Part shown: piece after piece, positions 9,118 through 18,855 of the stretch
Layout of the letters: each line of letters starts with the position of its first letter
Numbering within the stretch: the first letter of the stretch is position 1
From: an uncultured Prevotella sp.
GTDB taxonomy: Bacteria > Bacteroidota > Bacteroidia > Bacteroidales > Bacteroidaceae
Assembly (NCBI GenBank): GCA_934202525.1
Contig: CAKPYB010000042.1
Coordinates: forward strand, 1-24,329
DNA: 24,329 nucleotides
Direction of reading: 5' to 3'
Notes under the pieces: model-generated
What the model was told of the DNA's origin: nothing
What the model saw: the letters and a program-made list of their open reading frames with translations, nothing else
Database searches by the model: none
Position numbers and translations under genes: made by a program

Positions 9118-12111
9118 ATGAACAAAAAAGTGAATTTTTATTTCGCGGCTCTTTTAGGTACTATGTCACCTCTTTGCGCCGTTCCAGCGTTAGCAAGCCA
9201 AAGCTTGATTGCAACTGCTACGCAACAGCAAAATTCCTGTACTGGTAATGTCATCGACCCTGCTGGTGAACCTCTTATTGGCGCTACCATTAGAGTTGAT
9301 GGACAGGTAGGCGGTACTGTTACCGATATCGATGGTAACTTTACGCTCTCTAACTTAAAGAAAGGTGCCAAACTGACCATTACATCTATTGGCTACAAGG
9401 CGCAGACTGTAACATGGAATGGTGCTCCATTGAAAATCACCATGCAAGACGATGCTAACATGCTCGAAGAGACTGTAGTCATCGGTTATGGTACAGTAAA
9501 GAAGGCTGACTTAGCAGGTTCTGTTGCAGTATTAGACGGCAAGAGTTTCAAGGACCAGCCTGTTGCACGTGTTGAGGATGCCCTCAACGGACGTATGTCT
9601 GGTGTGCAGGTAATGTCAAGTGGTATTCCTGGTGGAGCCATGAAGATTCGTGTTCGTGGAACCAGCTCAGTAAACAAGAGCAACGACCCTCTCTACGTAG
9701 TAGATGGTATCGTTCGCGAGACTGGTCTTGAGGGTATCAGCCCTGAAGATATCCAAAGCATTCAGGTATTGAAGGATGCTTCTTCTACCGCTATCTATGG
9801 TGCCCGTGGTGCCAATGGTGTTGTGATGGTACAGACCAAGAGCGGTAAGGCTGGTGCTACACAGGTAACATTCGATGCTTCCGTAGGTTTCTCAAGCGCT
9901 TATCACATTCCAGAGGTCATGGGAACCAAGGAGTATGCACAGGCTTTGATTGATTACAAGGGTGTATCTCAGGGTGCTATGCAGGATTATCTTGACGGTA
10001 CCAAGCCAGGTATCGACTGGATGGACGAACTGCTCCGTACAGGTATCACTCAGAACTATAAGGTAGCAGTTTCTCAGGGTAATGATAAAACTCAGACTTA
10101 CTTCTCTGCCAACTATATGGACCAGAAGGGTGTTATCACAGATACCAGCTCTAAGCGATACGCTATCAAGGCTAACATGCACAACAAGATATTCGACTGG
10201 TTGGAAATGACCACCGATATCAATCTGGCTCAGACCGACAACTCAGGTGCTGATTTTCTTCAGAACCAATCTAACCCTATTTGGGTAGGTTTGAACTACT
10301 CTCCTACCATGGAGATGATGGATGCAAATGGCAATTATATTAAAGATACCAACAACAATATCCAGAACAACCCTTATGGTATTCTCCATGGTGGTGAATA
10401 CGACCGTAAGCGCACGATGGTAACTGGTCACGTTGACTTGAAGTTCAACCTTCTCAAGGGCTTGACATTCACCACAACCAATGGTATCGACTATAATGAT
10501 TATAAGTGGTACAATTTCACATCAAGCAAGGTGAATACCTCTGGTAACTCAATGGGCAACAACGATGCTACAGTTACCGCTTTGCAGTCAACCAACAACT
10601 TGACCTATAACAACAAGTGGGGTGAGCACTCTTTGACCGCAACAGGTGTATGGGAAGTTACCTCTAATGAGGTTCGCCGTATGGGTATGACTGGTACAGG
10701 TATTATCCACGAACAGGTGGGCTACTGGAACGTAGCAGATGCTACATCTAAGACTCCTACCAACGGCTATAGCAAGTGGACCATGCTCTCTGGTGTAGCT
10801 CGCGTAATGTACAACTATGCCGAGCGCTACATGTTGACAGGTACTCTCCGTGCCGATGGTTCCAGCCGTTTCACCAACAAGAAGTGGGGTTACTTCCCTT
10901 CTATTGCAGGTGCTTGGACTGTTTCTAATGAAAAGTTCTGGGAGCCTATTAAGAACGCTGTAGAATATATGAAGATTCGCGCCAGCTATGGTGTCATCGG
11001 TAATCAGGACATCACTCCTTATTCTACCCTTGGATTGTTGAAAACTACAGATTTCTCATATGGTACAAACCAATCTTACACAGGTTACTGGGCAAATGGT
11101 CTTGCTACACCAGACTTGACATGGGAGAAGGTACACCAGTTCGACCTCGGTGTTGACTTCGGTTTCTTCGGCAACCGATTGAACGTTAGCTTCGACTATT
11201 TCAACAAGACTACCAAGGATGCTCTCTTAGAGACGTCATCTCCAGGTTACTTAGGCGGTACCACATACTGGGTAAACGCAGGTGAAGTAAACAACAAGGG
11301 TATTGAGGCAACCATCAATGGTCAGATTATTCAGACCAAGGATTGGACATGGTCAACAACTCTGAATGTCAGCTACCTGAAGAACAAGGTAACCAAGATG
11401 ACAGCTTCAGATCCTATTATTTACGGTCAGACTCCTTCTCCTGGTACTGTTGACCCATGTACTATCATTAAGGAAGGTGAGGCTATCGGTACATTCTACG
11501 GCTTCAAGTGGGCAGGTGTAGAAAAGAATGACAAGGGAGAGTATGTTGATATGTATTACACTGCAGACGGCAACAAGACAGCAGATCCAGACGCTTCTAA
11601 GGACCGCTTCATATTAGGTCATTCAAATCCAGACGTTACATTAGGCTGGAACAACACCATAACCTATAAGAACTGGGACTTCAACGTATTCTGCAATGCA
11701 GCATTCGGTGCTAAGCGATTGAACATGGTACGTTTCGCAATGAACTCAATGGTTGGTGCATCTATGTTCGTAACTGATAAGGATTACTTCGGCAATATTG
11801 GTATCACCATGCCAACTCCAGGTGCAGAGAACAAGACCTATGGTAACTCAGACAAGTGGCTCGAGAATGCAGACTACTTCCGCTGCGAGAATATCAGTGT
11901 TGCTTACACATTCCCACGTAGCGTAACCAAGTTGGCAGACATTCGTCTCTCACTCTCAGCTCAGAACCTCTTCACCATCACAGGCTATAAGGGTATTGAC
12001 CCAGCAGGTGCTTCATTCGGCGAAAAGAATATAGACCGTGATAATGGTTTGGATATGGGTGCTTATCCTAATCCTCGTACCATCACAATGGGTGTTCGTG
12101 TAACCTTCTAA
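9118..12111 (+). CDS. SusC-family TonB-dependent outer-membrane glycan transporter
   Basis: A 997-residue outer-membrane protein with a signal peptide (cut near PALA, residue 27). A carboxypeptidase-D-regulatory-like domain covers about 40-112 (VIDPAGEPLIGATIRVDG ... TVTDIDGNFTLS). A TonB-box-like EETVVIGYG sits at 117-125. The plug domain is about 130-240 (DALNGRMSGVQV, IRVRGTSSV, LYVVDG, VLKDASSTAIYGARGANGVV). The rest is a large beta-barrel ending in a terminal Phe (GVRVTF), as outer-membrane barrels usually do. It imports oligosaccharides across the outer membrane with energy from TonB-ExbBD and pairs with the SusD gene 28 bp downstream. Codons favour GGT, GCT and AAG, typical of strongly expressed genes in this window. 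Family assignment is certain; the glycan is inferred from neighbours. Confidence 0.97.
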   Translation: MNKKVNFYFAALLGTMSPLCAVPALASQSLIATATQQQNSCTGNVIDPAGEPLIGATIRVDGQVGGTVTDIDGNFTLSNLKKGAKLTITSIGYKAQTVTWNGAPLKITMQDDANMLEETVVIGYGTVKKADLAGSVAVLDGKSFKDQPVARVEDALNGRMSGVQVMSSGIPGGAMKIRVRGTSSVNKSNDPLYVVDGIVRETGLEGISPEDIQSIQVLKDASSTAIYGARGANGVVMVQTKSGKAGATQVTFDASVGFSSAYHIPEVMGTKEYAQALIDYKGVSQGAMQDYLDGTKPGIDWMDELLRTGITQNYKVAVSQGNDKTQTYFSANYMDQKGVITDTSSKRYAIKANMHNKIFDWLEMTTDINLAQTDNSGADFLQNQSNPIWVGLNYSPTMEMMDANGNYIKDTNNNIQNNPYGILHGGEYDRKRTMVTGHVDLKFNLLKGLTFTTTNGIDYNDYKWYNFTSSKVNTSGNSMGNNDATVTALQSTNNLTYNNKWGEHSLTATGVWEVTSNEVRRMGMTGTGIIHEQVGYWNVADATSKTPTNGYSKWTMLSGVARVMYNYAERYMLTGTLRADGSSRFTNKKWGYFPSIAGAWTVSNEKFWEPIKNAVEYMKIRASYGVIGNQDITPYSTLGLLKTTDFSYGTNQSYTGYWANGLATPDLTWEKVHQFDLGVDFGFFGNRLNVSFDYFNKTTKDALLETSSPGYLGGTTYWVNAGEVNNKGIEATINGQIIQTKDWTWSTTLNVSYLKNKVTKMTASDPIIYGQTPSPGTVDPCTIIKEGEAIGTFYGFKWAGVEKNDKGEYVDMYYTADGNKTADPDASKDRFILGHSNPDVTLGWNNTITYKNWDFNVFCNAAFGAKRLNMVRFAMNSMVGASMFVTDKDYFGNIGITMPTPGAENKTYGNSDKWLENADYFRCENISVAYTFPRSVTKLADIRLSLSAQNLFTITGYKGIDPAGASFGEKNIDRDNGLDMGAYPNPRTITMGVRVTF

Positions 12112-12139
12112 TTTCAACAATCTAAAAACTGTAATAATT

Positions 12140-13969
12140 ATGAAAACTAAGAAATTATTATATATTGGTTGTCTCATGGCAGCATCCTTGGTTACTTTCT
12201 CGTCTTGTGGCGATTTCTTGGATGAGGATCCTAAGGGACAGTTAACCCCAGAGAAGTTCTTCCTTACAGAAGATGACCTTACTGCGAGTGTTAACGCTTT
12301 GTACGAAAGAATCAACCAGACACAGAGCTGGACCAACCCTATGTACCCACAGTGGCAGGGTGATGATATCACAGCCAACCCTGGTTCAAACAAGCAGGCT
12401 TGTGCGGCTCTTGATGCTTTTGCATCTGAGGGTGCCAACAAGGGTGTAACAGATGCATGGAATCTGCATTATTCTGTGATCAAGGCTGCTAACCTGATTG
12501 TAAATGGAGCAGGAAATGTGAATGGCTCACAGGAAAAGAAGAACGTAGCCTTTGGTAATGCCCACTATTGGCGTGCATATTCTTACTTCTATCTGGTACG
12601 TGTATTCGGTAAAATACCTATCATCACAAATACAGACATTAACCAGTTGGATGCTCAGCCTGCAGAAATTGCAGAAGTTTACGAAATGATCGTTAAGGAC
12701 TTGAAGGATGCCATCAACGAACTTCCTACCAAGTACGATTATGAGCCAGCTCGCTTGTTTGATGTAGATGTCTGGGTTACCAAGCAGGCTGCACAGTCAA
12801 CATTGGCTGCAGTTTATATGTCTATGGCAGGCTACCCTCTCAATAAGGGCACAGAATACTACAAGCTCGCTGCAGAGCAGGCAAAAGATGTCATTGACAA
12901 CAACCGTACATATGGTTTCATCTTGAACCCTGACTGGAAGGACGTTTACTCTATGGGTAACAACTACAACAAGGAGACCATACTCGGTATCAACAACGAC
13001 GCCAAGGGCTGGTGGGATCATGACTCACAACTTTCTTCCTGCTGCCGTTTCGAAAGCCTCGGTGATGGTGGCTGGGGTGACGCCTGGGGTGAGATTGCTT
13101 TCTGGAAGAGATATCCAGAAGGACCTCGTAAGGATGCCATCTACGCAAAAAGAATTACATTCCAGGATGGTACTGTAATCACTGCAGATTGTAATTGGTG
13201 GGATATCCCTACTGCAGACCTTTGGGTTCCTATTACAATGAAGACTGATGCTAAAGAACTCGAGAAGCAGATTAAGGGTCTGGATGAAAAAATCGAAAAA
13301 GAGAAGGATAGTGAAAAGAAGACCGTCAGAAAGGTTAACGGAAAATACGAAAAACTCTTGTTCGAAAAGGGTAAGAAGTGTGTCAAAGAATATCACCCTA
13401 TGTTCACTATCTTCACTGTAAACTGTGATGAGAAGGGTGGAATGCTCAGACAACCATACGATTGTATGAAACCTAACTATAGTGGTATGGTTAACGACCG
13501 CCGTCATAACCTCATCCGCTATTCTGAGGTACTCCTCTGGTATGCTGAGAGTGCAGCCCGTGCTGGTCTCGACCTGAGAGAAGCTAAGTATTACTTGAGA
13601 CTGGTTCGCCAGCGCGCCGTAAATTCTGCTGATGTAGATAAAGTTACTCTTAGCGATGGTTCTATCGTGAATATCGACAACATGAACGCTGCTCAGCTTG
13701 CTGAAGCTTGCTACATAGAGCACGGATGGGAGGTTGCAGGTAACTGGGTATCAATGGTTACACGTCGTGCAGATGAACTCCGTATGAACGAACTCAAGAA
13801 GAACTTCGAGTATCGCGTTGCCAATGCTCCTGTAGTTATCGCTAAGGAGGGTGACAAGGAATATACCGCTCAGGAAAGCGTTACTGTTACTGGTCCTTGG
13901 TCAGAGGATAGAATCTACTGCCCATACCCAACAACCGACGGTGAGAAGAATCCTAACTTGAAACATTAG
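12140..13969 (+). CDS. SusD-family surface glycan-binding lipoprotein
   Basis: A 609-residue lipoprotein with lipobox SLVTFSSC (lipidated C23) followed by GDFLDEDPKG, the typical SusD start. The N-terminal helical TPR scaffold includes NAHYWRAYSYFYLVRVFGKIP, the core SusD signature near residues 141-161. The C-terminal part has NLIRYSEVLLWYAESAARAG and ends with YCPYPTTDGEKNPNLKH, also family-typical. It caps the SusC barrel and delivers the oligosaccharide. An unusual feature is a highly charged Lys/Glu-rich segment at about residues 368-415 (KELEKQIKGLDEKIEKEKD and onward) that looks like a short helical or coiled-coil insertion in the binding half. Its spacing from SusC and the terminator about 80 bp after its stop mark it as the last gene of this transcript. 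Confidence 0.96.
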   Translation: MKTKKLLYIGCLMAASLVTFSSCGDFLDEDPKGQLTPEKFFLTEDDLTASVNALYERINQTQSWTNPMYPQWQGDDITANPGSNKQACAALDAFASEGANKGVTDAWNLHYSVIKAANLIVNGAGNVNGSQEKKNVAFGNAHYWRAYSYFYLVRVFGKIPIITNTDINQLDAQPAEIAEVYEMIVKDLKDAINELPTKYDYEPARLFDVDVWVTKQAAQSTLAAVYMSMAGYPLNKGTEYYKLAAEQAKDVIDNNRTYGFILNPDWKDVYSMGNNYNKETILGINNDAKGWWDHDSQLSSCCRFESLGDGGWGDAWGEIAFWKRYPEGPRKDAIYAKRITFQDGTVITADCNWWDIPTADLWVPITMKTDAKELEKQIKGLDEKIEKEKDSEKKTVRKVNGKYEKLLFEKGKKCVKEYHPMFTIFTVNCDEKGGMLRQPYDCMKPNYSGMVNDRRHNLIRYSEVLLWYAESAARAGLDLREAKYYLRLVRQRAVNSADVDKVTLSDGSIVNIDNMNAAQLAEACYIEHGWEVAGNWVSMVTRRADELRMNELKKNFEYRVANAPVVIAKEGDKEYTAQESVTVTGPWSEDRIYCPYPTTDGEKNPNLKH

Positions 13970-14046
13970 ACTTCATAGGTTATTCATTATATCATATCAT
14001 TGAAACTTGCAATATAAGTTTAAGATGATGTTTAGTACAAACTTAA

Positions 14047-14081
14047 AGAGGGCGTGCCGATTTGCGGCATACCCTCTTTTT
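14047..14081 (+). terminator. Intrinsic terminator after susD
   Basis: AGAGGG at 14047-14052 pairs with CCCTCT at 14072-14077. Inside it TGCCG pairs with GCGGCA-type bases around a short ATTT loop, with one mismatch and one wobble. The stem runs into a five-base T tract (14077-14081). It separates the regulator-fucosidase-susCD genes from the sulfatase operon. Confidence 0.92.
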
Positions 14082-14134
14082 CACATATTATCTGAATTCA
14101 TTTCAATATGGAAAAATAAATCATCAACTATTCA

Positions 14135-14163
14135 TTTGATATTATTTTTTTTATTACCTTTGT
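14135..14163 (+). promoter_or_regulatory. Promoter of the sulfatase-anSME operon
   Basis: TACCTTTGT (14155-14163) matches the TAnnTTTG -7 box. The nearest TTTG (14135-14138) is only 16 bp upstream, short of the usual 19-21, so the -33 part is weak. The start is predicted near 14169, with a leader of about 28 nt before the ATG at 14197. Confidence 0.65.
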
Positions 14164-14196
14164 ATCATTCATTATTAACAATCCTATAAACAAATC

Positions 14197-15888
14197 ATGA
14201 TGAACAACAATCGCAACCCATTCAATCAGTCTCTGCTGGCTATGGCAGCCTTGCAGGTAATGCCTTTGTCTATCTTCGCCCAGAATGCAGGAGAAAGACC
14301 AAACATTCTGTATATCATGTGTGACGACCATGCCATACAATGTATCAGTGCATATGGTAGCCCTATCTCCAAACTGGCTCCTACACCTAATATCGACCGT
14401 CTTGCAGAAAGAGGAATGAAGTTTAACGAGGCCTTCGTGGAAAATTCACTTTCTACACCAAGCCGTGCTTGCCTCATGACAGGTCTCTACAGTCATCAGA
14501 ATGGACAACGTATGCTGGCAGAAGGAGTTGATTCTACCAAAACCTTCTTTTCTGAACTCTTACAAAAAGCAGGTTATGAAACAGCAGTAGTGGGCAAATG
14601 GCACATGTCGTGCAGTCCTAAGGGATTTGACTTCTTCCATATCCTCAACGACCAAGGACAATATTACAACCCAACCTTCTCTACTACAGGACATTATGGC
14701 GATTATAAACAGGAGAATGGATATGTCACCGACCTCATCACCGACCATGCCATCGAGTATCTTGACCAAAGGGACAAAAACAAGCCTTTCTGTCTCATGG
14801 TTCACCATAAGGCGCCACACCGTATTTGGATGCCAAGCACTAAGTATGTGAGCAAATATGCCAACGTAAACTTCCCTCTCCCAGCAACATTCTGGGACGA
14901 CTATGAGTCTCGCGGTTCTGCTGCACATACCCAAAAGATGTCTATCGACAAATACATGGAAATGGTACGCGACCTCAAGGTTCCTGAGATGTACGATCCT
15001 ACAACAGCCGAAGGCAGAGATTCTTACGCCGGCTTACAGAGCGAGATGGGGCGTATGACACCAGAGCAAAGAGAAGCTATTGATGCCTACTATATGCCAC
15101 GTAACAGAGAGTTTCTGAGCAAGAATCTTACCGGCAAGGAACTGGTAGAATGGAAATACCAGAACTATATACGCGACTACATGGCGGTGATAGCTTCTAT
15201 AGATGAGAGCGTGGGCAGACTTTTAGACTATCTTGACCAGCATCATCTCACCGACAATACAATCATTGTATATACTTCAGACCAAGGTTTCTACATGGGT
15301 GAGCACGGATGGTTTGACAAACGATTCATGTATGAAGAATCGTTCCGCACACCGCTCATCGTAAGTTATCCTAAACACATCAAGGAAGGAAGCTACTGCA
15401 ACCAGATGGTACAGAATATAGACTTTGCCCCTACCTTCCTCGACCTGGCAGGACTGGAGAAACCTAAATACATGCCTGGCACTTCATTGCAACCTCTCTT
15501 TGCCGGACAGCCTGTGAAGAAGTGGCGCAACAGCTTGTACTACCATTATTATGACTATCCTAACTACCATCTTGTTCGTAAGCACGATGGTGTACGTACC
15601 GAGCGCTACAAGCTGATTCACTTCTATGGAAAGGGTGGCGAAAATGCGGTACAGGAAAATAAATATCAGAGACAACCAGGAACTACAGAATACAACTGTT
15701 TCCAATATCTGAAATCTATCAACTACATCACTCAGGATGCAGAAGTAGATTACTATGAGTTGTATGACATCAAGGCAGATCCTACCGAGATGCACAATCT
15801 CTACGGTCAGCCAGGAATGCAGAAAGTAGAAAAAGAAATGAAGAAACTGCTCGCCACCTATCGCAAGAATCTGAAGGTGGATGAGTAA
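14197..15888 (+). CDS. Secreted Ser-type sulfatase, S1_11-like (probable GlcNAc-6-O-sulfatase)
   Basis: A 563-residue protein with a signal peptide (about residues 1-29, IFA before QNAG). The alkaline-phosphatase-like fold begins RPNILYIMCDDHAIQCISAYG with metal ligands D43-D44. The sulfatase signature NSLSTPSRACLMTG places S86 as the residue converted to formylglycine, so it is Ser-type and needs an anSME-type maturase. The distal metal motif is TSDQGFYMGEHGWFDKRFMYEES, with Asp-Gln rather than Asp-Asn. The DDHA.Q..SAYG start, the SDQG motif and the tail style resemble Bacteroides N-acetylglucosamine-6-O-sulfatases (SulfAtlas S1_11). It would remove 6-sulfate from GlcNAc, consistent with a mucin-type target and with the adjacent GH20. 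The subfamily call is from memory of motifs and less certain than the family. Confidence 0.88.
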   Translation: MMNNNRNPFNQSLLAMAALQVMPLSIFAQNAGERPNILYIMCDDHAIQCISAYGSPISKLAPTPNIDRLAERGMKFNEAFVENSLSTPSRACLMTGLYSHQNGQRMLAEGVDSTKTFFSELLQKAGYETAVVGKWHMSCSPKGFDFFHILNDQGQYYNPTFSTTGHYGDYKQENGYVTDLITDHAIEYLDQRDKNKPFCLMVHHKAPHRIWMPSTKYVSKYANVNFPLPATFWDDYESRGSAAHTQKMSIDKYMEMVRDLKVPEMYDPTTAEGRDSYAGLQSEMGRMTPEQREAIDAYYMPRNREFLSKNLTGKELVEWKYQNYIRDYMAVIASIDESVGRLLDYLDQHHLTDNTIIVYTSDQGFYMGEHGWFDKRFMYEESFRTPLIVSYPKHIKEGSYCNQMVQNIDFAPTFLDLAGLEKPKYMPGTSLQPLFAGQPVKKWRNSLYYHYYDYPNYHLVRKHDGVRTERYKLIHFYGKGGENAVQENKYQRQPGTTEYNCFQYLKSINYITQDAEVDYYELYDIKADPTEMHNLYGQPGMQKVEKEMKKLLATYRKNLKVDE

Positions 15889-15901
15889 CAGGAGGAAGAA
15901 T

Positions 15902-17437
15902 ATGAATAAAAACAACAAAACGATATGGTTCACAGGGGTAGGCTTGGCATGTCTGCCTACCCTCCTATGGGCTAAGCAAAACGCCCAACAGCCTAATATT
16001 CTCTTTATCCTCTGCGATGATATGGGATATGGTGATCTGGCATGTTACGGTCAGCCGTTCATCCACACACCCCATATCGACCAAATGGCTAAAGAAGGTA
16101 TGCGTTTTACCCAAGCATACGCAGGTTCACCCGTATCAGCACCATCCAGAGCCACAATCATGACCGGTCAGCATACCGGACATACCCATGTAAGAGGCAA
16201 CAAGGAATACTGGAGAGGTGTTCCTATGATAAAATACGGAGAAAACGAAGAGTATTCTGTCGTAGGACAAGAACCTTACGACCCACAGCACAAGATTCTG
16301 CCGGAGATGCTCAAGGACAAAGGCTATAGAACAGGCGTATTCGGCAAATGGGCAGGCGGATATGAAGGTTCAGCCTCTACTCCCGACAAACGGGGCGTGG
16401 ATGAATTCTATGGATACATCTGTCAATTTCAGGCACATCTCTACTACCCTAATTTCCTGAACAGATATAGCAAGGCTTTGGGAGATACGGCTGTAGTGAG
16501 AGAAGTGATGGAACAGAACATCCAATATCCGATGTTTGGCAAAGACTACTTCAAGCGTAATCAGTATTCTGCCCGCATCATTCACGACAAGGCACTGGAA
16601 TGGATCGACAAGCAGGATACCCAGCATCCCTTTGCAGGTTTCCTCACCTATACGCTTCCTCATGCCGAGTTGGCACAACCAGAAGATTCTATCGTAGAGA
16701 ACTACCAGAAGAAATTCTTCAACGACAAAACCTGGGGAGGATGGGAAGATTCGAGATACAACTCCGTGGTACATACCCATGCCCAGTTTGCGGGAATGAT
16801 TACCCGACTGGACCAATATGTAGGCGAAGTTTTTGCAAAACTCAAAGAGAAAGGACTTGACAAGAACACCATCGTCATCTTTACATCCGATAACGGACCT
16901 CACGAAGAAGGAGGAGCCGATCCTGAATTCTTCGGACGCGATGGAAAGTTGAAAGGATTGAAACGCCAATGCTACGAAGGAGGTATCCGTATTCCATTCA
17001 TTGCCTGGTGGCCAGAACATATCAAGGCAGGAACAGTCAACGATACCCAGTTTGCCTTCTATGACCTGATGCCTACCTTCTGCGATTTAGCCGGAATCAG
17101 AAATTTTGCCAAACGCTATACCAACAAGAAATTGGCAGGTGACGGATTTGATGGCATTTCCATTGTTCCTACCCTCTTGGGAAAGGATGCACAGCAGAAA
17201 CATCACGATTACCTCTATTGGGAATTTCATGAGACCGACCAGATAGGTGTAAGGAAAGGAGACTGGAAACTGGTAGTAGAAAAGGGAGAACCACATCTCT
17301 ATAACTTAGCGACTGACATTCATGAAGATTATGATGTATCAGCTGAGCATACGGAAATATTAGCCGAACTTTTAGCTGCCATCAAGAAGGAGCATAGAGA
17401 TAGTCCTGATTTCCAAATCACTTTACCAAAATTTTAG
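15902..17437 (+). CDS. Secreted Ser-type S1 sulfatase
   Basis: A 511-residue protein. The start at ATG 15902 is chosen because a perfect AGGAGG (15890-15895) lies 6 nt before it and the signal peptide (MNKNNKTIWFTGVGLACLPT, cut near LLWA) begins there. An ATG at 15881 overlaps the previous stop and only adds seven residues. Motifs: PNILFILCDDMGYGDLACYG (D39-D40 metal ligands), GSPVSAPSRATIMTG with S79 as the formylglycine precursor, GKWAGG, and FTSDNGPHEEGG for the distal metal site. It hydrolyses a sulfate ester on a glycan. The GHTHVRGN stretch after the signature resembles galactose/GalNAc-type S1 groups such as S1_16 or S1_20, but I cannot separate them. A different position or sugar from the first sulfatase is likely. 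Confidence 0.9.
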   Translation: MNKNNKTIWFTGVGLACLPTLLWAKQNAQQPNILFILCDDMGYGDLACYGQPFIHTPHIDQMAKEGMRFTQAYAGSPVSAPSRATIMTGQHTGHTHVRGNKEYWRGVPMIKYGENEEYSVVGQEPYDPQHKILPEMLKDKGYRTGVFGKWAGGYEGSASTPDKRGVDEFYGYICQFQAHLYYPNFLNRYSKALGDTAVVREVMEQNIQYPMFGKDYFKRNQYSARIIHDKALEWIDKQDTQHPFAGFLTYTLPHAELAQPEDSIVENYQKKFFNDKTWGGWEDSRYNSVVHTHAQFAGMITRLDQYVGEVFAKLKEKGLDKNTIVIFTSDNGPHEEGGADPEFFGRDGKLKGLKRQCYEGGIRIPFIAWWPEHIKAGTVNDTQFAFYDLMPTFCDLAGIRNFAKRYTNKKLAGDGFDGISIVPTLLGKDAQQKHHDYLYWEFHETDQIGVRKGDWKLVVEKGEPHLYNLATDIHEDYDVSAEHTEILAELLAAIKKEHRDSPDFQITLPKF

Positions 17438-17482
17438 ACACACAGTCCTGATGCAGATTACATTTCCCTCATTTAGAAAAGA

Positions 17483-18766
17483 ATGAATATGATGAACGAT
17501 AATATAGCAACCCCATTTGCCAAACCCCTGTACGTGATGCTGAAACCGGCTGGTGCTCATTGTAACTTAGATTGCAAATATTGTTATTATCTGGAGAAAA
17601 ACAACCTCTACAACACATCTCAGCGGCATCTCATGACCGACGAGATGCTGGAGCAATTTACCCAGGAATACATCGAAGCCCAAACCATGAATCAGGTACT
17701 CTTCACCTGGCATGGAGGAGAACCGCTGATGCGCTCCATCGACTTCTACAAGAAGGCGCTGGAACTGCAGAAGAAGTATGCCCACGGCAAGCAAATCGAT
17801 AACGTCATCCAGACCAATGGTACACTCCTTACCGATGAATGGTGTGAGTTTTTCGCTCAAAACCATTTTCTGGTAGGTATCTCCATCGATGGTCCACAGG
17901 AATATCATGATCATTACCGACAGACATCTGCCGGAAAACCATCTTGGGAAAAAGTGATGCATGGCATCAGCCTCTTGAAAAAACATAGAGTGGAATGGAA
18001 TGCGATGGCAGTAGTAAATGCATACAACGCAGAACATCCTTTGGAGTTTTATCATTTCTTCAGAGACAATGGTTGCCAGTACCTGCAGTTTACCCCTATC
18101 GTGGAACGACTGACAGAGCATGAAGACGGACGCACTTTAGCAAGTTTAGCCGATGTGAGTCATGAAGATAATTATGAGGATGTAGGGAATGCGAAAAAAC
18201 AGAAAGAAAATCAGGAAATCACAATTGCCAATTTCTCTGTAACTCCTGAACAATGGGGCAAATTCCTCTGTACCATCTTCGATGATTGGGTTCGCCATGA
18301 TGTAGGTAAAATCTTTGTGGAAATCTTCGACTGCACACTGGCCAACTGGGTAGGTGTACAACCAGGCATCTGCGCCTATTCCAAGGAGTGCGGTCATGCC
18401 GGAGTGATGGAACATAATGGCGATGTATTCTCCTGCGACCACTTCGTATTCCCGGAATATAAACTGGGAAATATCCAGGATAAATCCCTGATAGACATGC
18501 TTTATGGAGAAAAGCAACAGGCATTCAGTCGCTTGAAACACACCTCTCTTCCCCGCCAATGCAAGGAGTGCGATATGGAATTTGCCTGTCATGGCGAATG
18601 CCCTAAAAACCGATTTGAAAATGATAAATATGGAGAGCCTGGCTTGAATTATCTCTGCAAGGGATATTACGAATACTATACCCATGTGGCTCCTTATATG
18701 GACTTTATGAAGCGGGAATTGCAGGCACAGCGTCCTCCAGCCAACATCATGAATGTTTTGAAATAA
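17483..18766 (+). CDS. Anaerobic sulfatase-maturating enzyme (anSME), radical SAM/SPASM
   Basis: A 427-residue cytoplasmic enzyme. The radical SAM cluster motif CNLDCKYC (C27, C31, C34) is followed by FTWHGGEP and a SPASM domain. Auxiliary-cluster cysteines C297, C303, C318 and C360, C363, C369, C373, C392 are spaced almost exactly as in characterised anSMEs. D319 directly after C318 matches the catalytic Asp of that family. It oxidises the signature Ser (or Cys) of sulfatases to C-alpha-formylglycine before export, so it should activate both upstream sulfatases. It starts 45 bp after the second sulfatase with no consensus promoter between, so it is likely cotranscribed. A charged insert at about 212-250 is variable in the family. 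Three Met codons within the first four residues make the exact start uncertain by up to three codons. Confidence 0.95.
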   Translation: MNMMNDNIATPFAKPLYVMLKPAGAHCNLDCKYCYYLEKNNLYNTSQRHLMTDEMLEQFTQEYIEAQTMNQVLFTWHGGEPLMRSIDFYKKALELQKKYAHGKQIDNVIQTNGTLLTDEWCEFFAQNHFLVGISIDGPQEYHDHYRQTSAGKPSWEKVMHGISLLKKHRVEWNAMAVVNAYNAEHPLEFYHFFRDNGCQYLQFTPIVERLTEHEDGRTLASLADVSHEDNYEDVGNAKKQKENQEITIANFSVTPEQWGKFLCTIFDDWVRHDVGKIFVEIFDCTLANWVGVQPGICAYSKECGHAGVMEHNGDVFSCDHFVFPEYKLGNIQDKSLIDMLYGEKQQAFSRLKHTSLPRQCKECDMEFACHGECPKNRFENDKYGEPGLNYLCKGYYEYYTHVAPYMDFMKRELQAQRPPANIMNVLK

Positions 18767-18799
18767 ACTTAATATAAGGAAGAAAAATAGCCAGAAACA

Positions 18800-18831
18800 T
18801 TTGTTTATCAAAAGATAATTCGTACTTTTGC
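18800..18831 (+). promoter_or_regulatory. Promoter of the aldo-keto reductase gene
   Basis: TTTG (18800-18803), 19 bp, then TACTTTTGC (18823-18831): an exact consensus match. The predicted start is about 18 nt before the ATG at 18856. The gene is therefore independent of the sulfatase operon. Confidence 0.85.
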
Positions 18832-18855
18832 AAAAGATATTAAAAAAAGAAGAAT

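Noticed and set aside
14197..17437. Ser instead of Cys in both sulfatase signatures as a sign of inactive enzymes
   Set aside because: Ser-type sulfatases are the norm in Bacteroidota and are matured by anSME, which is encoded directly downstream.
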